Positions 40,481 through 50,112 are shown, numbered from the stretch's first letter. The stretch is DNA of 64,000 bases from Biostraticola tofi (GCF_004343195.1 NZ_SMCR01000007.1:159701-223700), one strand, 5' to 3'. Translations and numbers: made by a program. The notes: generated by a model not told the origin, from the sequence alone.

Positions 40481-41338
40481 TCAGTAGAGCAGGGAGTAAA
40501 GCTGTCGACGGTATTTTCCTGCCAGGGCATCGCCGGTGCCCAACGCGGCCAGAATATTCATCATGGTTTTACGGGCGTCGCCGTCAGCGGCCGTCAGGTC
40601 TTTACGCAAGTGTCCGAGCAACAGTTCAAGCGCTTCTTCATTGCGGCCTACCTGGTGGAACTGCAAAGCCAGTTGCACCGCCAGCGGCGCATCATCGGGT
40701 GCGGCTTCGACCTGGCGCTGCAGCAACTGGATTTCAGGACTGTCTGCCGCCTGCTTCAGAAGATCAATCTGGGACAGTAATCCCTGATAGCGGGTGTCTT
40801 TATCCTGCAAAGGAAACGCCGACAGCACCGTTTCGGCTTCTTCGATACGATTAAGTTCGATATAAGCCTGGGCCAGCAGCAAGCCGACTTCACTGGCATG
40901 ACTGCTGTCCTGCCAGAGTTCCTTGAGCAGCGGCAACGCCTGGGCATACTGCTCCTGCTCCATCAAATCGGCGGCTTCAGCCAGTTTCAATTCATTAGGG
41001 TCAGGCAAAGCCCGCAGGAGCAGTTCCCGGATGGCGTCTTCCGGCTGCGGACCCTGGAACCCATCCAGCGGCTGGCCGTCCTTGAACAGGTACACCGTTG
41101 GGATTGCGCGCAAACCGAACTGGGCCGCCAATGGCTGCTGGGCGTCGCAGTCTACGCGCGCCAGGGTAAACTGGCCGGCAAATTCCTGGGCCAGCTTTTC
41201 TATCACCGGGGTCAACTGCTGGCAGTGCTGGCTGCGTTCGGACCAGAAATAGAACAGCACTGGTTCAGACATTGACAGTTCCAATGTTGATTGCAGGTTG
41301 CTTTCATTGATATCGATTATTTTGGCTTCGGCTAGCAT
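40481..41338 (-). CDS. cnoX: Thioredoxin-like chaperone CnoX (YbbN)
   Basis: A holdase chaperedoxin that protects proteins from chlorine stress and works with GroEL. The thioredoxin domain (about residues 10-110) has a non-classical active site SQHC, as in E. coli, and is followed by tetratricopeptide-like helices to the conserved end [10 protein letters not shown]. Start at 41338 gives 285 residues, matching E. coli (284); the frame is open nine codons further. Confidence 0.95.
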   Translation of the reverse strand: MLAEAKIIDINESNLQSTLELSMSEPVLFYFWSERSQHCQQLTPVIEKLAQEFAGQFTLARVDCDAQQPLAAQFGLRAIPTVYLFKDGQPLDGFQGPQPEDAIRELLLRALPDPNELKLAEAADLMEQEQYAQALPLLKELWQDSSHASEVGLLLAQAYIELNRIEEAETVLSAFPLQDKDTRYQGLLSQIDLLKQAADSPEIQLLQRQVEAAPDDAPLAVQLALQFHQVGRNEEALELLLGHLRKDLTAADGDARKTMMNILAALGTGDALAGKYRRQLYSLLY

Positions 41339-41389
41339 AGCGTTCTCTCTTATCCGTTTAGGCACTACATGGGGGCATTTTCTCCCGCT

Positions 41390-42178
41390 TCAATGTCTGG
41401 GGCGTAAAATCATATCCAGGCAACGGTCCGGTAAAATGCGGCGCAAGAAGGCCATTCCGTGGGTGACCAGCGTGACTGGATAACGGGCTCTAGGCCGGGG
41501 GCTTTCTAAAGCGTGGCGCAGTTTGGGCAAGATTGCCTCTGGCGGCAGGGTAAATCGCCCGGCAATACCCGGATTTTTAACCGGTCTGTCAGGTTCAGAC
41601 TGATTAACGTTGTCGGTGAAGGCGGAGCTAATCGGGCCCGGTTCAATCAGGCAGACGTGCAGTCCGCTGCCGTGAAGCTCCATTCTCAACGCATCCGACC
41701 AGGCCTCAAGGGCGAATTTACTGGCGGCATAGGCGCCACGACCGGGGGTGGCGATAAGCCCCATCACTGAGCTGGTCTGGATTATCCGTCCTTCGCCATA
41801 GGGCAGCATCGCCGGCAGCAGTCGGCGGGTAAGCTGGTGAACGCCGAAGAAATTACTGGCGAACTGCTGTTCCAGCTGTTGGCGCGACAGCGAGGCAAGC
41901 GGCCCATAAACCCCATAGCCGGCGTTGTTGAACAGGGCATACAGCCGATGACCGGTCAGCGATAAAATCTGGTCGGCGGCCTGCTCCACACTGTGCGCAT
42001 CGTCCAAATCCATTAACAGCGCCTCAAAGCCTTCGGCGGTCAGGCGCTGGAGATCGGCGGATTTACGGCAGGTAGCCAGTACCCGATAGCCGCAGGCCCG
42101 CAGACTTTGCGCCGCTGCATGGCCTATGCCGCTTGAACAACCGGTGATAACCACTGATTTTTGCATAACTTTACCCAT
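41390..42178 (-). CDS. ybbO: Short-chain dehydrogenase YbbO
   Basis: An NADP-type short-chain dehydrogenase, 262 residues, active on retinal-like and other aldehydes in E. coli. The nucleotide motif TGCSSGIG is near residue 12, NNAG near 90, and catalytic Tyr/Lys in GAYAASKFAL near 155. A start four codons later is also possible. It ends 51 bases before cnoX. Confidence 0.94.
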   Translation of the reverse strand: MGKVMQKSVVITGCSSGIGHAAAQSLRACGYRVLATCRKSADLQRLTAEGFEALLMDLDDAHSVEQAADQILSLTGHRLYALFNNAGYGVYGPLASLSRQQLEQQFASNFFGVHQLTRRLLPAMLPYGEGRIIQTSSVMGLIATPGRGAYAASKFALEAWSDALRMELHGSGLHVCLIEPGPISSAFTDNVNQSEPDRPVKNPGIAGRFTLPPEAILPKLRHALESPRPRARYPVTLVTHGMAFLRRILPDRCLDMILRPRH

Positions 42179-42195
42179 TTCTCCGGGCGGTTCGC

Positions 42196-42834
42196 CTATG
42201 ATTCATGCTTTAGTAGAGGCATTAACCGTTCAGACATCCATTGAGCGATAAAAGGCTGTGCGGCAGAATTAGGGTGAATACCGTCATCCTGCATCCATTG
42301 AGGCTTTAAATACACCTGCTCCATAAAGAACGGCAGTAACGGGATGCTGTACTGTTTGGCCAGGTCAGGGTAGATAGAACTGAAAGATTCGGTATAGCGG
42401 CGGCCATAATTGGGCGGTAACTGAATCTGCATCAGCAGGGGGGATGCTCCGGCCTTATTGACCAGTGCTATCGCCTCAGTCAGATCCCGCTTGATATTCT
42501 GAGGTGGAAAACCGCGCAACCCGTCATTGCCGCCCAGTTCAATCATCACCCAGCGGGGTTTATGTTGTTTGAGCAGCCCAGGCAGGCGCGCCAGTCCCTG
42601 GGTAGCGGTATCGCCGCTGATGCTGGCATTTACCACCCGAATGGAGGAGGCGTCCTCTCCCCATTGGTCATTCAGTAACGCCGGCCAGGCAGTTGCCGCC
42701 GGCATGCGATAGCCGGCGCTGAGGCTATCGCCGAGTATCAGTAAAGTATCAGCGGCGAGTGCCCGCATACTCACCAGTGCCATTATGAAAAGGAAGGGCA
42801 AATGCCAGCGGAAAACGTTCTTGAAGTTCATCAT
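42196..42834 (-). CDS. tesA: Multifunctional acyl-CoA thioesterase / lysophospholipase TesA
   Basis: A periplasmic SGNH hydrolase with a signal peptide (about residues 1-26, ending ALAAD). The catalytic serine is in LGDSLSAGY (block I), the oxyanion residues in ELGGNDG, and Asp/His in DDGIHPN. Start at 42834 (MMNFKNVFRW) matches E. coli. Its 5' end overlaps the divergent ybbA gene by 33 bases, the same unusual arrangement as in E. coli. Confidence 0.96.
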   Translation of the reverse strand: MMNFKNVFRWHLPFLFIMALVSMRALAADTLLILGDSLSAGYRMPAATAWPALLNDQWGEDASSIRVVNASISGDTATQGLARLPGLLKQHKPRWVMIELGGNDGLRGFPPQNIKRDLTEAIALVNKAGASPLLMQIQLPPNYGRRYTESFSSIYPDLAKQYSIPLLPFFMEQVYLKPQWMQDDGIHPNSAAQPFIAQWMSERLMPLLKHES

Positions 42835-43488
42835 CTTAGTAAGCACGTCGGTCAGGGTGATAATCATATATCCATCCTTACCGGAGTTGAGCTGGTTGTC
42901 AAACCCGCACAGACAATTGCCCTGATTGGCGAGTCGGGGTCAGGCAAATCGACTTTGCTGGGGATCCTTGCGGGTTTGGATGATGGCAGCGAGGGCGACG
43001 TGCGGTTGCTGGGGCAATCTCTGCCGGGGTTGGATGAAGAACAGCGCGCTGCCCTGAGGGCGAAAAGCGTCGGTTTTGTGTTCCAGTCTTTTATGCTGGT
43101 GCCCACCTTGACTGCACTGGAAAATGTCCAACTGCCGGCATTGCTGCGGGGTGAAAACGAGCGCCAAAGCCGTGACCAGGCGGTACAGTTGCTGGATAAA
43201 CTGGGACTTGCGGCCCGACTCGGCCATCTGCCTGCGCAATTATCCGGCGGCGAGCAGCAGCGAGTGGCTCTGGCTCGGGCGTTTAGCGGCCGGCCGCAGA
43301 TTCTGTTTGCCGATGAGCCCACCGGCAATCTTGATCGGAAAACCGGAGATCGTATAGCGGATCTGCTGTTCTCTCTTAATCAGGATTCCGCCACCACGTT
43401 GATTCTGGTGACCCATGATCAGCAATTGGCGGCACGCTGCCAGCGCCGTCTGCGGTTACAGGACGGACAGTTGCAGGAGGTTGCATGA
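42802..43488 (+). CDS. ybbA: ABC transporter ATP-binding protein YbbA
   Basis: A LolD/MacB-type ATPase, 228 residues, with Walker A GESGSGKST, signature LSGGEQQR, Walker B ILFADEPTGNLD and a switch histidine (VTHDQQ). It pairs with the FtsX-like permease ybbP, whose start overlaps its stop at ATGA. Its own start lies inside the divergent tesA. The substrate is unknown; involvement with lipids or envelope assembly is suggested only by the tesA neighbour. Confidence 0.95.
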   Translation: MPAENVLEVHHLSKHVGQGDNHISILTGVELVVKPAQTIALIGESGSGKSTLLGILAGLDDGSEGDVRLLGQSLPGLDEEQRAALRAKSVGFVFQSFMLVPTLTALENVQLPALLRGENERQSRDQAVQLLDKLGLAARLGHLPAQLSGGEQQRVALARAFSGRPQILFADEPTGNLDRKTGDRIADLLFSLNQDSATTLILVTHDQQLAARCQRRLRLQDGQLQEVA

Positions 43489-45917
43489 TCCATCGATGGT
43501 TCTGGCGCGAGTGGCGTTCGCCTTCGCTGCTGATTGTCTGGCTGGCGCTGACCCTCTCGGTAGCCTGCGTTCTGGCGCTAGGCAGCATCAGCGATCGGAT
43601 GCAGAAGGGACTGAACCAGCAAAGCCGCGACTTTCTGGCTGCCGATCGGGTGCTGCGCGCCGCCAGGCCGGTCGACGAAGGCTGGCTCAGGATGGCGGAG
43701 CAGGAAGGCCTGACCCTCAGTCGGCAAATCCGTTTTATGACCATGACCTACGCAGGTGAAAATGCGCAGTTGGCCGAGGTGAAGGCCGCTGACGACAAAT
43801 ATCCGCTTTATGGCCTGCTCGAGACCCGTCCGGCGAATCTTCGCTCCCAGCCGGGTACCGTGCTGGCAGCGCCGCGATTGCTGGCTCTGATGGGGCTGAA
43901 AGTCGGTGATACGCTTGAGGTGGGCGATGCCACTTTGCGCATTGCCGGGGAAGTTATCAAAGAACCGGACAGCGGCTTCAATCCGTTCGAGACCGCGCCG
44001 GGAATTATCATCAACCTGGCGGATGTGGATAAAACTGGCGCGGTGCAGCCCGGCGGCCGGGTAAGCTGGCGTTATCTGTTTGCCGGCAGTCCTGCCGCGC
44101 TCGAGACGTATGAACAGGCTATCCTGCCGTTGTTAAAGCCGGATCAGAGCTGGCGCGGGGTGGAAGATTCCAGCGGTGCGCTCAACCGATCACTTGAGCG
44201 GTCACAGTATTTTTTGCTGCTTTCGGCGTTGTTGACGCTACTGTTATCGGTTGCCGCCGTAGCGGTCTCAATGGGACATTATTGTCGCAGTCGCGGCGAT
44301 CTGGTTGCAGTGCTCAAAACCTTGGGCGCCGGCCGGCGGGCGTTGGTAAAACTTATCGTCGGCCAGTGGCTTTCATTGCTGGCGTTTGCCGGCATCTGCG
44401 GCAGTCTGACTGGCCTGGCATTTGAAGCCATACTGATGCATCTGCTGACTCCGGTGTTGCCGGCCGCATTGCCGCCGGCCGGTATCTGGCCATGGATGTG
44501 GTCGCTGGGATCGCTGCTGGTGATTTCACTGCTTATCGGAATCAGACCCTATCGTCAACTGCTGGCGACTCAGCCGCTCAGAGTGCTGCGTCGTGATGTC
44601 CGGGTAACGGTATGGCCACTGAAATATTACATCCCGCTGTTGCTGGTGATGGTGCTGGGTCTGCTGGCGCTACTGGTAGGGGCTAATGCGCTGCTGTGGT
44701 CGCTGATGGGCGGCATGCTGGTGCTGGCGCTGCTGCTTGGACTGGCCGGCTGGCTGTCGCTGATTACCCTGCGGCGGCTTACGGTGAAACGGCTGACGCT
44801 GCGCCTGGCGCTAAACCGGCTACTGCGGCAGCCTTGGGTCACGATGAGTCAACTGGCTGCGTTCTCCCTATCATTCATGCTGCTGGGGCTGCTGCTGGTG
44901 ATGCGCGGAGACTTGCTGGAACGTTGGCAGCAGCAGTTGCCGCCTGAAAGTCCGAATTATTTTCTGTTGAATATGACCGGGGAGCAGGTGCAGCCGGTGC
45001 GCGATTTCCTGCAGCAGCGAAGCGTAGCGCCAGGGACTTTCTATCCGATCATTCGCGCCCGTTTAACCGAAATCAACCAGCAGAAAGCCACCGATCTGAT
45101 TCATGAAGATTCTCCGGGCGGCCCGACGGTGAATCGTGAACTCAACCTTACCTGGCTTAAAGGGCGTCCAGAGCATAACCCCCTGACAGCCGGTTACTGG
45201 CCGCCCAAGGCGGGGGAAGTATCGGTCGAAGCAGACGTAGCCGAGCGGCTTGGACTTAAATTGGGCGATGAATTGACGTTTACCGGTGATACCCAGCCCT
45301 TCAGCGCCCGCGTAACCAGCTTGAGAAAAGTGGATTGGGAAAGTTTGCGTCCCAACTTTTTCTTCATCTTTCCTCCCGGGGCGCTGGATGATCAGCCTCA
45401 AACCTGGCTGACCAGTTTTCGCTATCAGGGAGATGATCGGCTGGTAGTGCAGTTGAATCGGCAGTTTCCGACCCTGAGCTTACTCGATGTGGGATCGATT
45501 CTGGCGCAGATCGGCCAGATATTGCAGCAGGTGAGCCGGGCGCTGGAAATCATGGTGGTGCTGGTGCTGCTTTGCGGTGGACTGCTGCTGTTGGCACAGG
45601 TGCAAGTCGGCATGCGCCAGCGGCAACAGGAATTAGTGGTTTATCGAACGCTTGGCGCCAGCAGAAAACTATTGCGGGCGACGCTCTGGAACGAGTTTGC
45701 TCTGCTTGGACTGGTATCCGGACTGGTGGCGACTGCCGGCGCGGAAGCTGCTCTGGCGCTGCTGCAGCGTAAAGTGTTTGATTTCCCCTGGGCACCCAAT
45801 CTGATGATGTGGTGGTTGCTGCCGCTAGGTAGTGCCCTTACGCTGTCGACCTGCGGCGTGGTACTCGGTCATAGACTGGTCGGCAGAAAAGGCCAGCACA
45901 GGAACTATCAGGGATAA
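43485..45917 (+). CDS. ybbP: FtsX-like ABC permease YbbP
   Basis: An 810-residue permease with about ten membrane segments and two FtsX/MacB-type domains, the partner of YbbA. Periplasmic domains lie after the first helix and after residue about 480. It is the last core gene before the foreign-looking biosynthetic cluster on the opposite strand. E. coli has rhsD at this site. Confidence 0.94.
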   Translation: MIHRWFWREWRSPSLLIVWLALTLSVACVLALGSISDRMQKGLNQQSRDFLAADRVLRAARPVDEGWLRMAEQEGLTLSRQIRFMTMTYAGENAQLAEVKAADDKYPLYGLLETRPANLRSQPGTVLAAPRLLALMGLKVGDTLEVGDATLRIAGEVIKEPDSGFNPFETAPGIIINLADVDKTGAVQPGGRVSWRYLFAGSPAALETYEQAILPLLKPDQSWRGVEDSSGALNRSLERSQYFLLLSALLTLLLSVAAVAVSMGHYCRSRGDLVAVLKTLGAGRRALVKLIVGQWLSLLAFAGICGSLTGLAFEAILMHLLTPVLPAALPPAGIWPWMWSLGSLLVISLLIGIRPYRQLLATQPLRVLRRDVRVTVWPLKYYIPLLLVMVLGLLALLVGANALLWSLMGGMLVLALLLGLAGWLSLITLRRLTVKRLTLRLALNRLLRQPWVTMSQLAAFSLSFMLLGLLLVMRGDLLERWQQQLPPESPNYFLLNMTGEQVQPVRDFLQQRSVAPGTFYPIIRARLTEINQQKATDLIHEDSPGGPTVNRELNLTWLKGRPEHNPLTAGYWPPKAGEVSVEADVAERLGLKLGDELTFTGDTQPFSARVTSLRKVDWESLRPNFFFIFPPGALDDQPQTWLTSFRYQGDDRLVVQLNRQFPTLSLLDVGSILAQIGQILQQVSRALEIMVVLVLLCGGLLLLAQVQVGMRQRQQELVVYRTLGASRKLLRATLWNEFALLGLVSGLVATAGAEAALALLQRKVFDFPWAPNLMMWWLLPLGSALTLSTCGVVLGHRLVGRKGQHRNYQG

Positions 45918-45959
45918 ACCCCGGCTGGAACGCCGGTCGCAGGCCTGGTTGCCGGATCA

Positions 45960-46709
45960 TCAACCGGCCATCAAGCCGCCGTCGACCGGCAGCGTACTGC
46001 CGGTGATAAAACTGGCGCCAGGGGAGCACAGCCAGGCAACTGCCTCGGCGATCTCTTCCGGGCGGCACAGTCGTCCCATCGGATGGACCCAGCCATGATT
46101 TTCAAGTTCGGCCCCCAGTTCCCTGCTGGACATAGGGGTCCTTACCAGTCCGGGGCACACGCAGTTGATGCGAATACCTGTACGGGCATGTTCTAACGCC
46201 GTAGCCCGGGTTAGCCCAACCAGGCCATGTTTGCTGGCGGTATAGGCCGCTCCGCCGCTGAAGCTGGCACGCAAACCGGCCACAGAGGCAATATTGACGA
46301 TGGAGCCCACTTTGCTGGTGGCGGTAATCAATGCCAGTTCATGTTTCATGCAGTGAAATACCGCGCTCAGGTTGAGCGCAATCACATCATCCCATACCGA
46401 GAGCGGGTAATCGTCAATAGCGGTAAAAGACAGCCCCTGCATGCCGGCATTATTGACCGCAATATCCAGGCCTTCGCCGCTGCCGGCAATTTTTTCAAAC
46501 AGCCGGCCAACATGCTGGCGATCGGCCAGGTCTGCCCTGATAAAACTGGCTCCGGTGTATGCCGGCAGCGGTCCTTCTAACCAGGTACGTTCTGTACGCC
46601 CTACGATGATTACTTTGCCGCCCAGCTTGAGGAAATGCTCGGCGCAGGCGAGGCCGATACCGGAAGTGCCGCCGGTCACCAGTATGTGTTTATCCTTGAA
46701 AAAGCTCAT
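45960..46709 (-). CDS. Short-chain dehydrogenase/reductase, last gene of the biosynthetic cluster
   Basis: A classical SDR of 249 residues. The cofactor motif is TGGTSGIG (12-19), the structural motif NNAG (86-89), and the catalytic triad Ser142, Tyr156, Lys160 (AAYTASK). An arginine in VGRTER after the second strand suggests NADP preference. It ends in the SDR consensus VDGG. The start at 46709 has AGGA upstream. It lies 30 bases downstream of the MetRS-like gene. In this setting it could reduce the ketone made by the alpha-oxoamine synthase. This is inference. Confidence 0.85.
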   Translation of the reverse strand: MSFFKDKHILVTGGTSGIGLACAEHFLKLGGKVIIVGRTERTWLEGPLPAYTGASFIRADLADRQHVGRLFEKIAGSGEGLDIAVNNAGMQGLSFTAIDDYPLSVWDDVIALNLSAVFHCMKHELALITATSKVGSIVNIASVAGLRASFSGGAAYTASKHGLVGLTRATALEHARTGIRINCVCPGLVRTPMSSRELGAELENHGWVHPMGRLCRPEEIAEAVAWLCSPGASFITGSTLPVDGGLMAG

Positions 46710-46739
46710 TAGGCAATCCTTTTGGTCAGTCATTGATGC

Positions 46740-48452
46740 TCACCGCCTGGTCGAATCAGTATCCTGACTGCCGCTGAAAGCCGCAGTCAATGCCTCGACT
46801 CGCTCAGGGGGGATCTTTTTGACAAGGCAGTCGACCTGTAGATCGAGATGAATTTCTTTATCAAGCCAATGGGCATCCATGGCGCTTTCCAGCGAAGGGA
46901 AGGGGGTCTGTTGCAGGGCCAATGCCTGCCTGATTCTGCCTGCCAGAGCCGGAATGATCGGCGCCAGGGCGCAACTGAATATATTAAGCAGATAGAGGCA
47001 ATTTTTCAGGATGTGGATCACCTGCGGGCGGTCGGTTTTCAATACTTGCCACGGCTGTGCCTGACTGATGTACTCGTTGCCGATATCCCACATTTTCCTG
47101 ATGTGATGCCCGGTTTTCCTGAATTGGATTTCTTCCATCTGGGTCAGGTAGCTTTTGACCTGCAGCCCGATATCCTGCCGCAGGCGGTCATCTAACAGAA
47201 AACCGGCCGGCAGGATGCCGCCAAAATGATTTTCGATAATCTTAAACGTGCGGTTAATAAAATTGCCCAGGCTGTCCGCCAAGTCTTTATTAATAATCTG
47301 TGCAAAAGCCTGGAATGAGAAATCGGCATCGCTGGACTCGGGGATCATGGCAAACAGACCATAGCGCCAGTAATCAGCGGGAAACAGCTCCAATGCCTTA
47401 TCGGTAAACACCCCTCTGCGCCGGCTGGTGGAAAACTTGTCGCCTTCATACGTCAGCCAGTTAACGCCCTTGATATAACTCGCTGACAGCCAATCCTGAC
47501 CTGATCCCTTAAGCATAGCGGGCCAGAACAGCGTATGAAACGGCACATTATCCTTGGCCATGAACTGCACCAGGTTAACGTCTTCCGGCGCCAGCCACCA
47601 CGCTTGCCATGATTCAGGCCAGCCGTTGGCGGCCGCCCATTCCTGAGTCATGCTGATGTATCCCATCGGCGCATCAAACCAGACATAAAAAACTTTGTCA
47701 TGATAAGCAGGTAGAGGCACCGGCACGCCCCAGTGCAGATCGCGGGTTATGCAGCGCGCCTTGAGCCCCTCCTTCAGCCACTGATTAGCAATTCCCCGCA
47801 CCAGCGGCGGCCAGCCATCCTGGTTTGAGATCCAGCTTTTAAGCTGAGGTTCCAGAAGGCCGAGATCGAAAAACAGATGATTCCCTGCTATCTGCTGCAG
47901 GTCGGTACTGCCGCTTAATGCCGACCGGGGGCTGAGCAGCTCTTCAGGAGACAGCAGGGCGCCGCATTTATCGCATTGATCGCCTCGGGCATCGGTATAA
48001 TGGCAGCGGGGACAGGTTCCTTCAATATAGCGATCTGGCAGGAAACGCTTATCGATCGAGGAGTAATACTGTTTAATACTTTTTTCAAAAATATATCCGT
48101 GATCGTTGAGTCTGGCGAAAATCTCCTGCGTGCACTTTCTGTTCATTTTTGTGGAGGTACGGCCGAAATAATCGAAACTGATATCAAAACTGCGGTAAAT
48201 ATCACGCTGCAGGCAGTGATTTTGCTGGCAGTACTGTTCAATGTTCAATCCCGCTGCCTGGGCACCGAGTTCAGCTGGGGTGCCATGTTCATCAGTGCCG
48301 CAGATATACAATACTTCCTTGCCCTGCTGGCGTTGAAAACGCGCGTAAAAATCCGCCGGCAGCATTGAACCGATTAAATTGCCTACGTGCTTGGTGCCGT
48401 TAATATAGGGCAGGGCGCTTGTAATAAGTACTTTATTCATATCAATTTTCAT
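46740..48452 (-). CDS. Second-type methionyl-tRNA synthetase inside the biosynthetic cluster (probable self-resistance copy)
   Basis: A full class I methionyl-tRNA synthetase core, 570 residues. The HIGH-type motif is HVGN (22-25) and the KMSKS-type motif KFSTS (339-343). One zinc knuckle has cysteines 147, 150, 160 and 163 (CPRCHYTDARGDQCDKC). Residues expected to bind methionine are all present: Ala13-Leu14, Tyr16, Asp54, Trp258, Phe305-His306. Anticodon-binding Asn/Arg (GNFINR) and the APW-like PWQVL region are kept. Motifs such as DARGDQCDKCG and ITRDLHWGVPVP resemble archaeal/eukaryotic MetRS and not E. coli MetG, so this is not the ordinary metG. It lacks the C-terminal tRNA-binding EMAP domain. 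It probably charges tRNA while resisting the cluster product; supplying Met-tRNA for biosynthesis is the alternative. Confidence 0.9.
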   Translation of the reverse strand: MKIDMNKVLITSALPYINGTKHVGNLIGSMLPADFYARFQRQQGKEVLYICGTDEHGTPAELGAQAAGLNIEQYCQQNHCLQRDIYRSFDISFDYFGRTSTKMNRKCTQEIFARLNDHGYIFEKSIKQYYSSIDKRFLPDRYIEGTCPRCHYTDARGDQCDKCGALLSPEELLSPRSALSGSTDLQQIAGNHLFFDLGLLEPQLKSWISNQDGWPPLVRGIANQWLKEGLKARCITRDLHWGVPVPLPAYHDKVFYVWFDAPMGYISMTQEWAAANGWPESWQAWWLAPEDVNLVQFMAKDNVPFHTLFWPAMLKGSGQDWLSASYIKGVNWLTYEGDKFSTSRRRGVFTDKALELFPADYWRYGLFAMIPESSDADFSFQAFAQIINKDLADSLGNFINRTFKIIENHFGGILPAGFLLDDRLRQDIGLQVKSYLTQMEEIQFRKTGHHIRKMWDIGNEYISQAQPWQVLKTDRPQVIHILKNCLYLLNIFSCALAPIIPALAGRIRQALALQQTPFPSLESAMDAHWLDKEIHLDLQVDCLVKKIPPERVEALTAAFSGSQDTDSTRR

Positions 48453-48684
48453 TATTATTTCATTTAATACGGGCTGGAGGCCAATTAAGACGTTTTTTTT
48501 ACAGGAACTACCATAGCGTAAAGCTTTAAGGTTTTCCTCGGTCGTTAAAATAACAGATAAACTTTTAATCTGAAGATTTTTTTATTTAGTTAACATTGGA
48601 AGTGTAGCTTCTACTGGTTATGCGAACGGTTAAATATTTATTGATTACTTACTTGATGCTATAAAGCCAAGGGTTAATGAGTTT
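48453..48684. other. AT-rich gap upstream of the MetRS-like gene
   Basis: The 232 bases between the methyltransferase stop and the MetRS start form the longest gap inside the cluster. They are AT-rich, with no gene and no clear Shine-Dalgarno before the MetRS ATG. The other genes of the cluster are tightly packed, so the MetRS may have its own promoter here, as a resistance gene might. Confidence 0.45.
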
Positions 48685-50064
48685 TTACTCGTTCTGGTCG
48701 ATAATAAAAACGCGAAACGGCGTCCGGCATAGAATTGAAATTAATGACAGAAGTTCTGCTGTTTGTATATCCTTATCACGATAGCGCTCCTGAAACAGAT
48801 TGATTAGCCCCTGTACGCTCATTGTTTCGTCGGTGAGATCCAGTAAACTGGCGATCTGCTCATCCGGCAGGCTGAAGCAGTGTCCCAAATCTTCCAGCGT
48901 CAACCACTGGCGCGGTTCTTCAGTAATGCAATCTCGTGCTATCCCGTAATATATCACCCCGGGGCGCCGCTCGCCGGCATCGAACATCAATCGGCCATTT
49001 TCCAGTTTATACTTGGGCAGCGGCACAGTCTTGGTCACGCCTCCGCCTGCGTTTATTTCATGCTTCATCGCCTGGCGAGCCGGACGCAGCCGATATTGCA
49101 AAAATGCATTGCTGCTATTTTTAAGGGTATCGCTGACGCCTCGCCCTGCTTGACAGACATAACACTCAAGCAGTGGGTTTCGCATCAGACTGCCCAGATG
49201 AGCCTTGTCGGGTGCGGATAACCCCTCGACCCGCTGCCTGAGTTCAGCTGAGTCCAGCATAAATTCGGGTGAAAAATGGTGTGGCTGCTTCCAACTGATA
49301 AGGCCGAGCGAAGCCTGATCCAGCATCGTCAGCAGTGAAGGCACATCATAATAATGCTCCAGGGGATTACAGATGAAATCGGCCAGTTCAATGGCAAAGC
49401 CTCGCCGATGTTCCAGATAAGATAAGACTTTACCCAATTCCCTCGGCCGGCGGGCATGACGATTCAGATTGGAGAGGAATTCCACCGCCAGATTAAAACG
49501 CTCTCCCGCCTTTAGGCTGTTGCCTCCTTCCAACAGCCTCAGCACATGCTGCATTTTGATTGAGTACTGGCGATTATCGCGGTCATAAACCATTAACTCG
49601 GCCATGCCGTCGGTTTTAAGGGACGACCTGATAGCGGACAATCCTTCCGGTGGGCAGGGCAAGTGATGCAGCACGCCTATACAGCTCACATAATCGAATT
49701 CGTGCCGGTAGCCGGCTGCCAGCAGGTCTTCCTGGCGGAAAATGATATTATCCAGTGCCAGATTAGCGGCCAGTTTCCGCTGAAAATCCAGACTGGCTGC
49801 ACTGATGTCGCTGGCAATAATCTGGCATTCCCTGAACTGCAGAGCCAGCATCACCGCCCAGCGGGTGCCGCAGCCAGGTACCCATAGCCGGCTGGTGCGG
49901 GAGAGTCCGGCGTTGCGCATCGAACTGAATTCGTAGTTAAAACTGGCGGTCAAATCACGCTGGGCATCTTCCTGTACCAGATGATAAACCGGCGGGAAAG
50001 GAAATCGATCATAGTGTGCCGATATTGCAGTACTGTCCTGACATTGCTGATTCAGGAGCCTCAT
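48685..50064 (-). CDS. Class I SAM-dependent methyltransferase with C-terminal extension
   Basis: A 459-residue protein. The N-terminus has YDRFPFPP, then a Rossmann methyltransferase with motif I WVPGCGTRWAV (about 61-71), an acidic post-I motif ASDISAA and CIGVLHHLP near the motif IV position. Residues after about 270 form an extra domain of unknown fold; the part after 350 (KLENGRLMFDAG to the end) is predicted as a small winged-helix-like unit. A strong AGGA ribosome site precedes the ATG. It lies 48 bases after the JmjC gene. The methyl acceptor (O, N, S or C) cannot be read from the sequence. Confidence 0.83.
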   Translation of the reverse strand: MRLLNQQCQDSTAISAHYDRFPFPPVYHLVQEDAQRDLTASFNYEFSSMRNAGLSRTSRLWVPGCGTRWAVMLALQFRECQIIASDISAASLDFQRKLAANLALDNIIFRQEDLLAAGYRHEFDYVSCIGVLHHLPCPPEGLSAIRSSLKTDGMAELMVYDRDNRQYSIKMQHVLRLLEGGNSLKAGERFNLAVEFLSNLNRHARRPRELGKVLSYLEHRRGFAIELADFICNPLEHYYDVPSLLTMLDQASLGLISWKQPHHFSPEFMLDSAELRQRVEGLSAPDKAHLGSLMRNPLLECYVCQAGRGVSDTLKNSSNAFLQYRLRPARQAMKHEINAGGGVTKTVPLPKYKLENGRLMFDAGERRPGVIYYGIARDCITEEPRQWLTLEDLGHCFSLPDEQIASLLDLTDETMSVQGLINLFQERYRDKDIQTAELLSLISILCRTPFRVFIIDQNE

Positions 50065-50112
50065 ATGCTCATCCTTATACGGGCCAGCGGCCCGATGAAT
50101 TGTTTAATTAAG

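Noticed and set aside
46740..48452. MetRS gene as the housekeeping metG of the genome
   Set aside because: It has archaeal/eukaryotic-type motifs, lies inside a foreign-looking operon, and Enterobacterales carry a different, longer MetG elsewhere. Cannot be fully excluded from one window.
48453..48684. T-box or attenuator controlling the MetRS gene
   Set aside because: No T-box motif, no Met-codon leader peptide and no convincing paired terminator/antiterminator could be drawn; T-boxes are also rare in this phylum.
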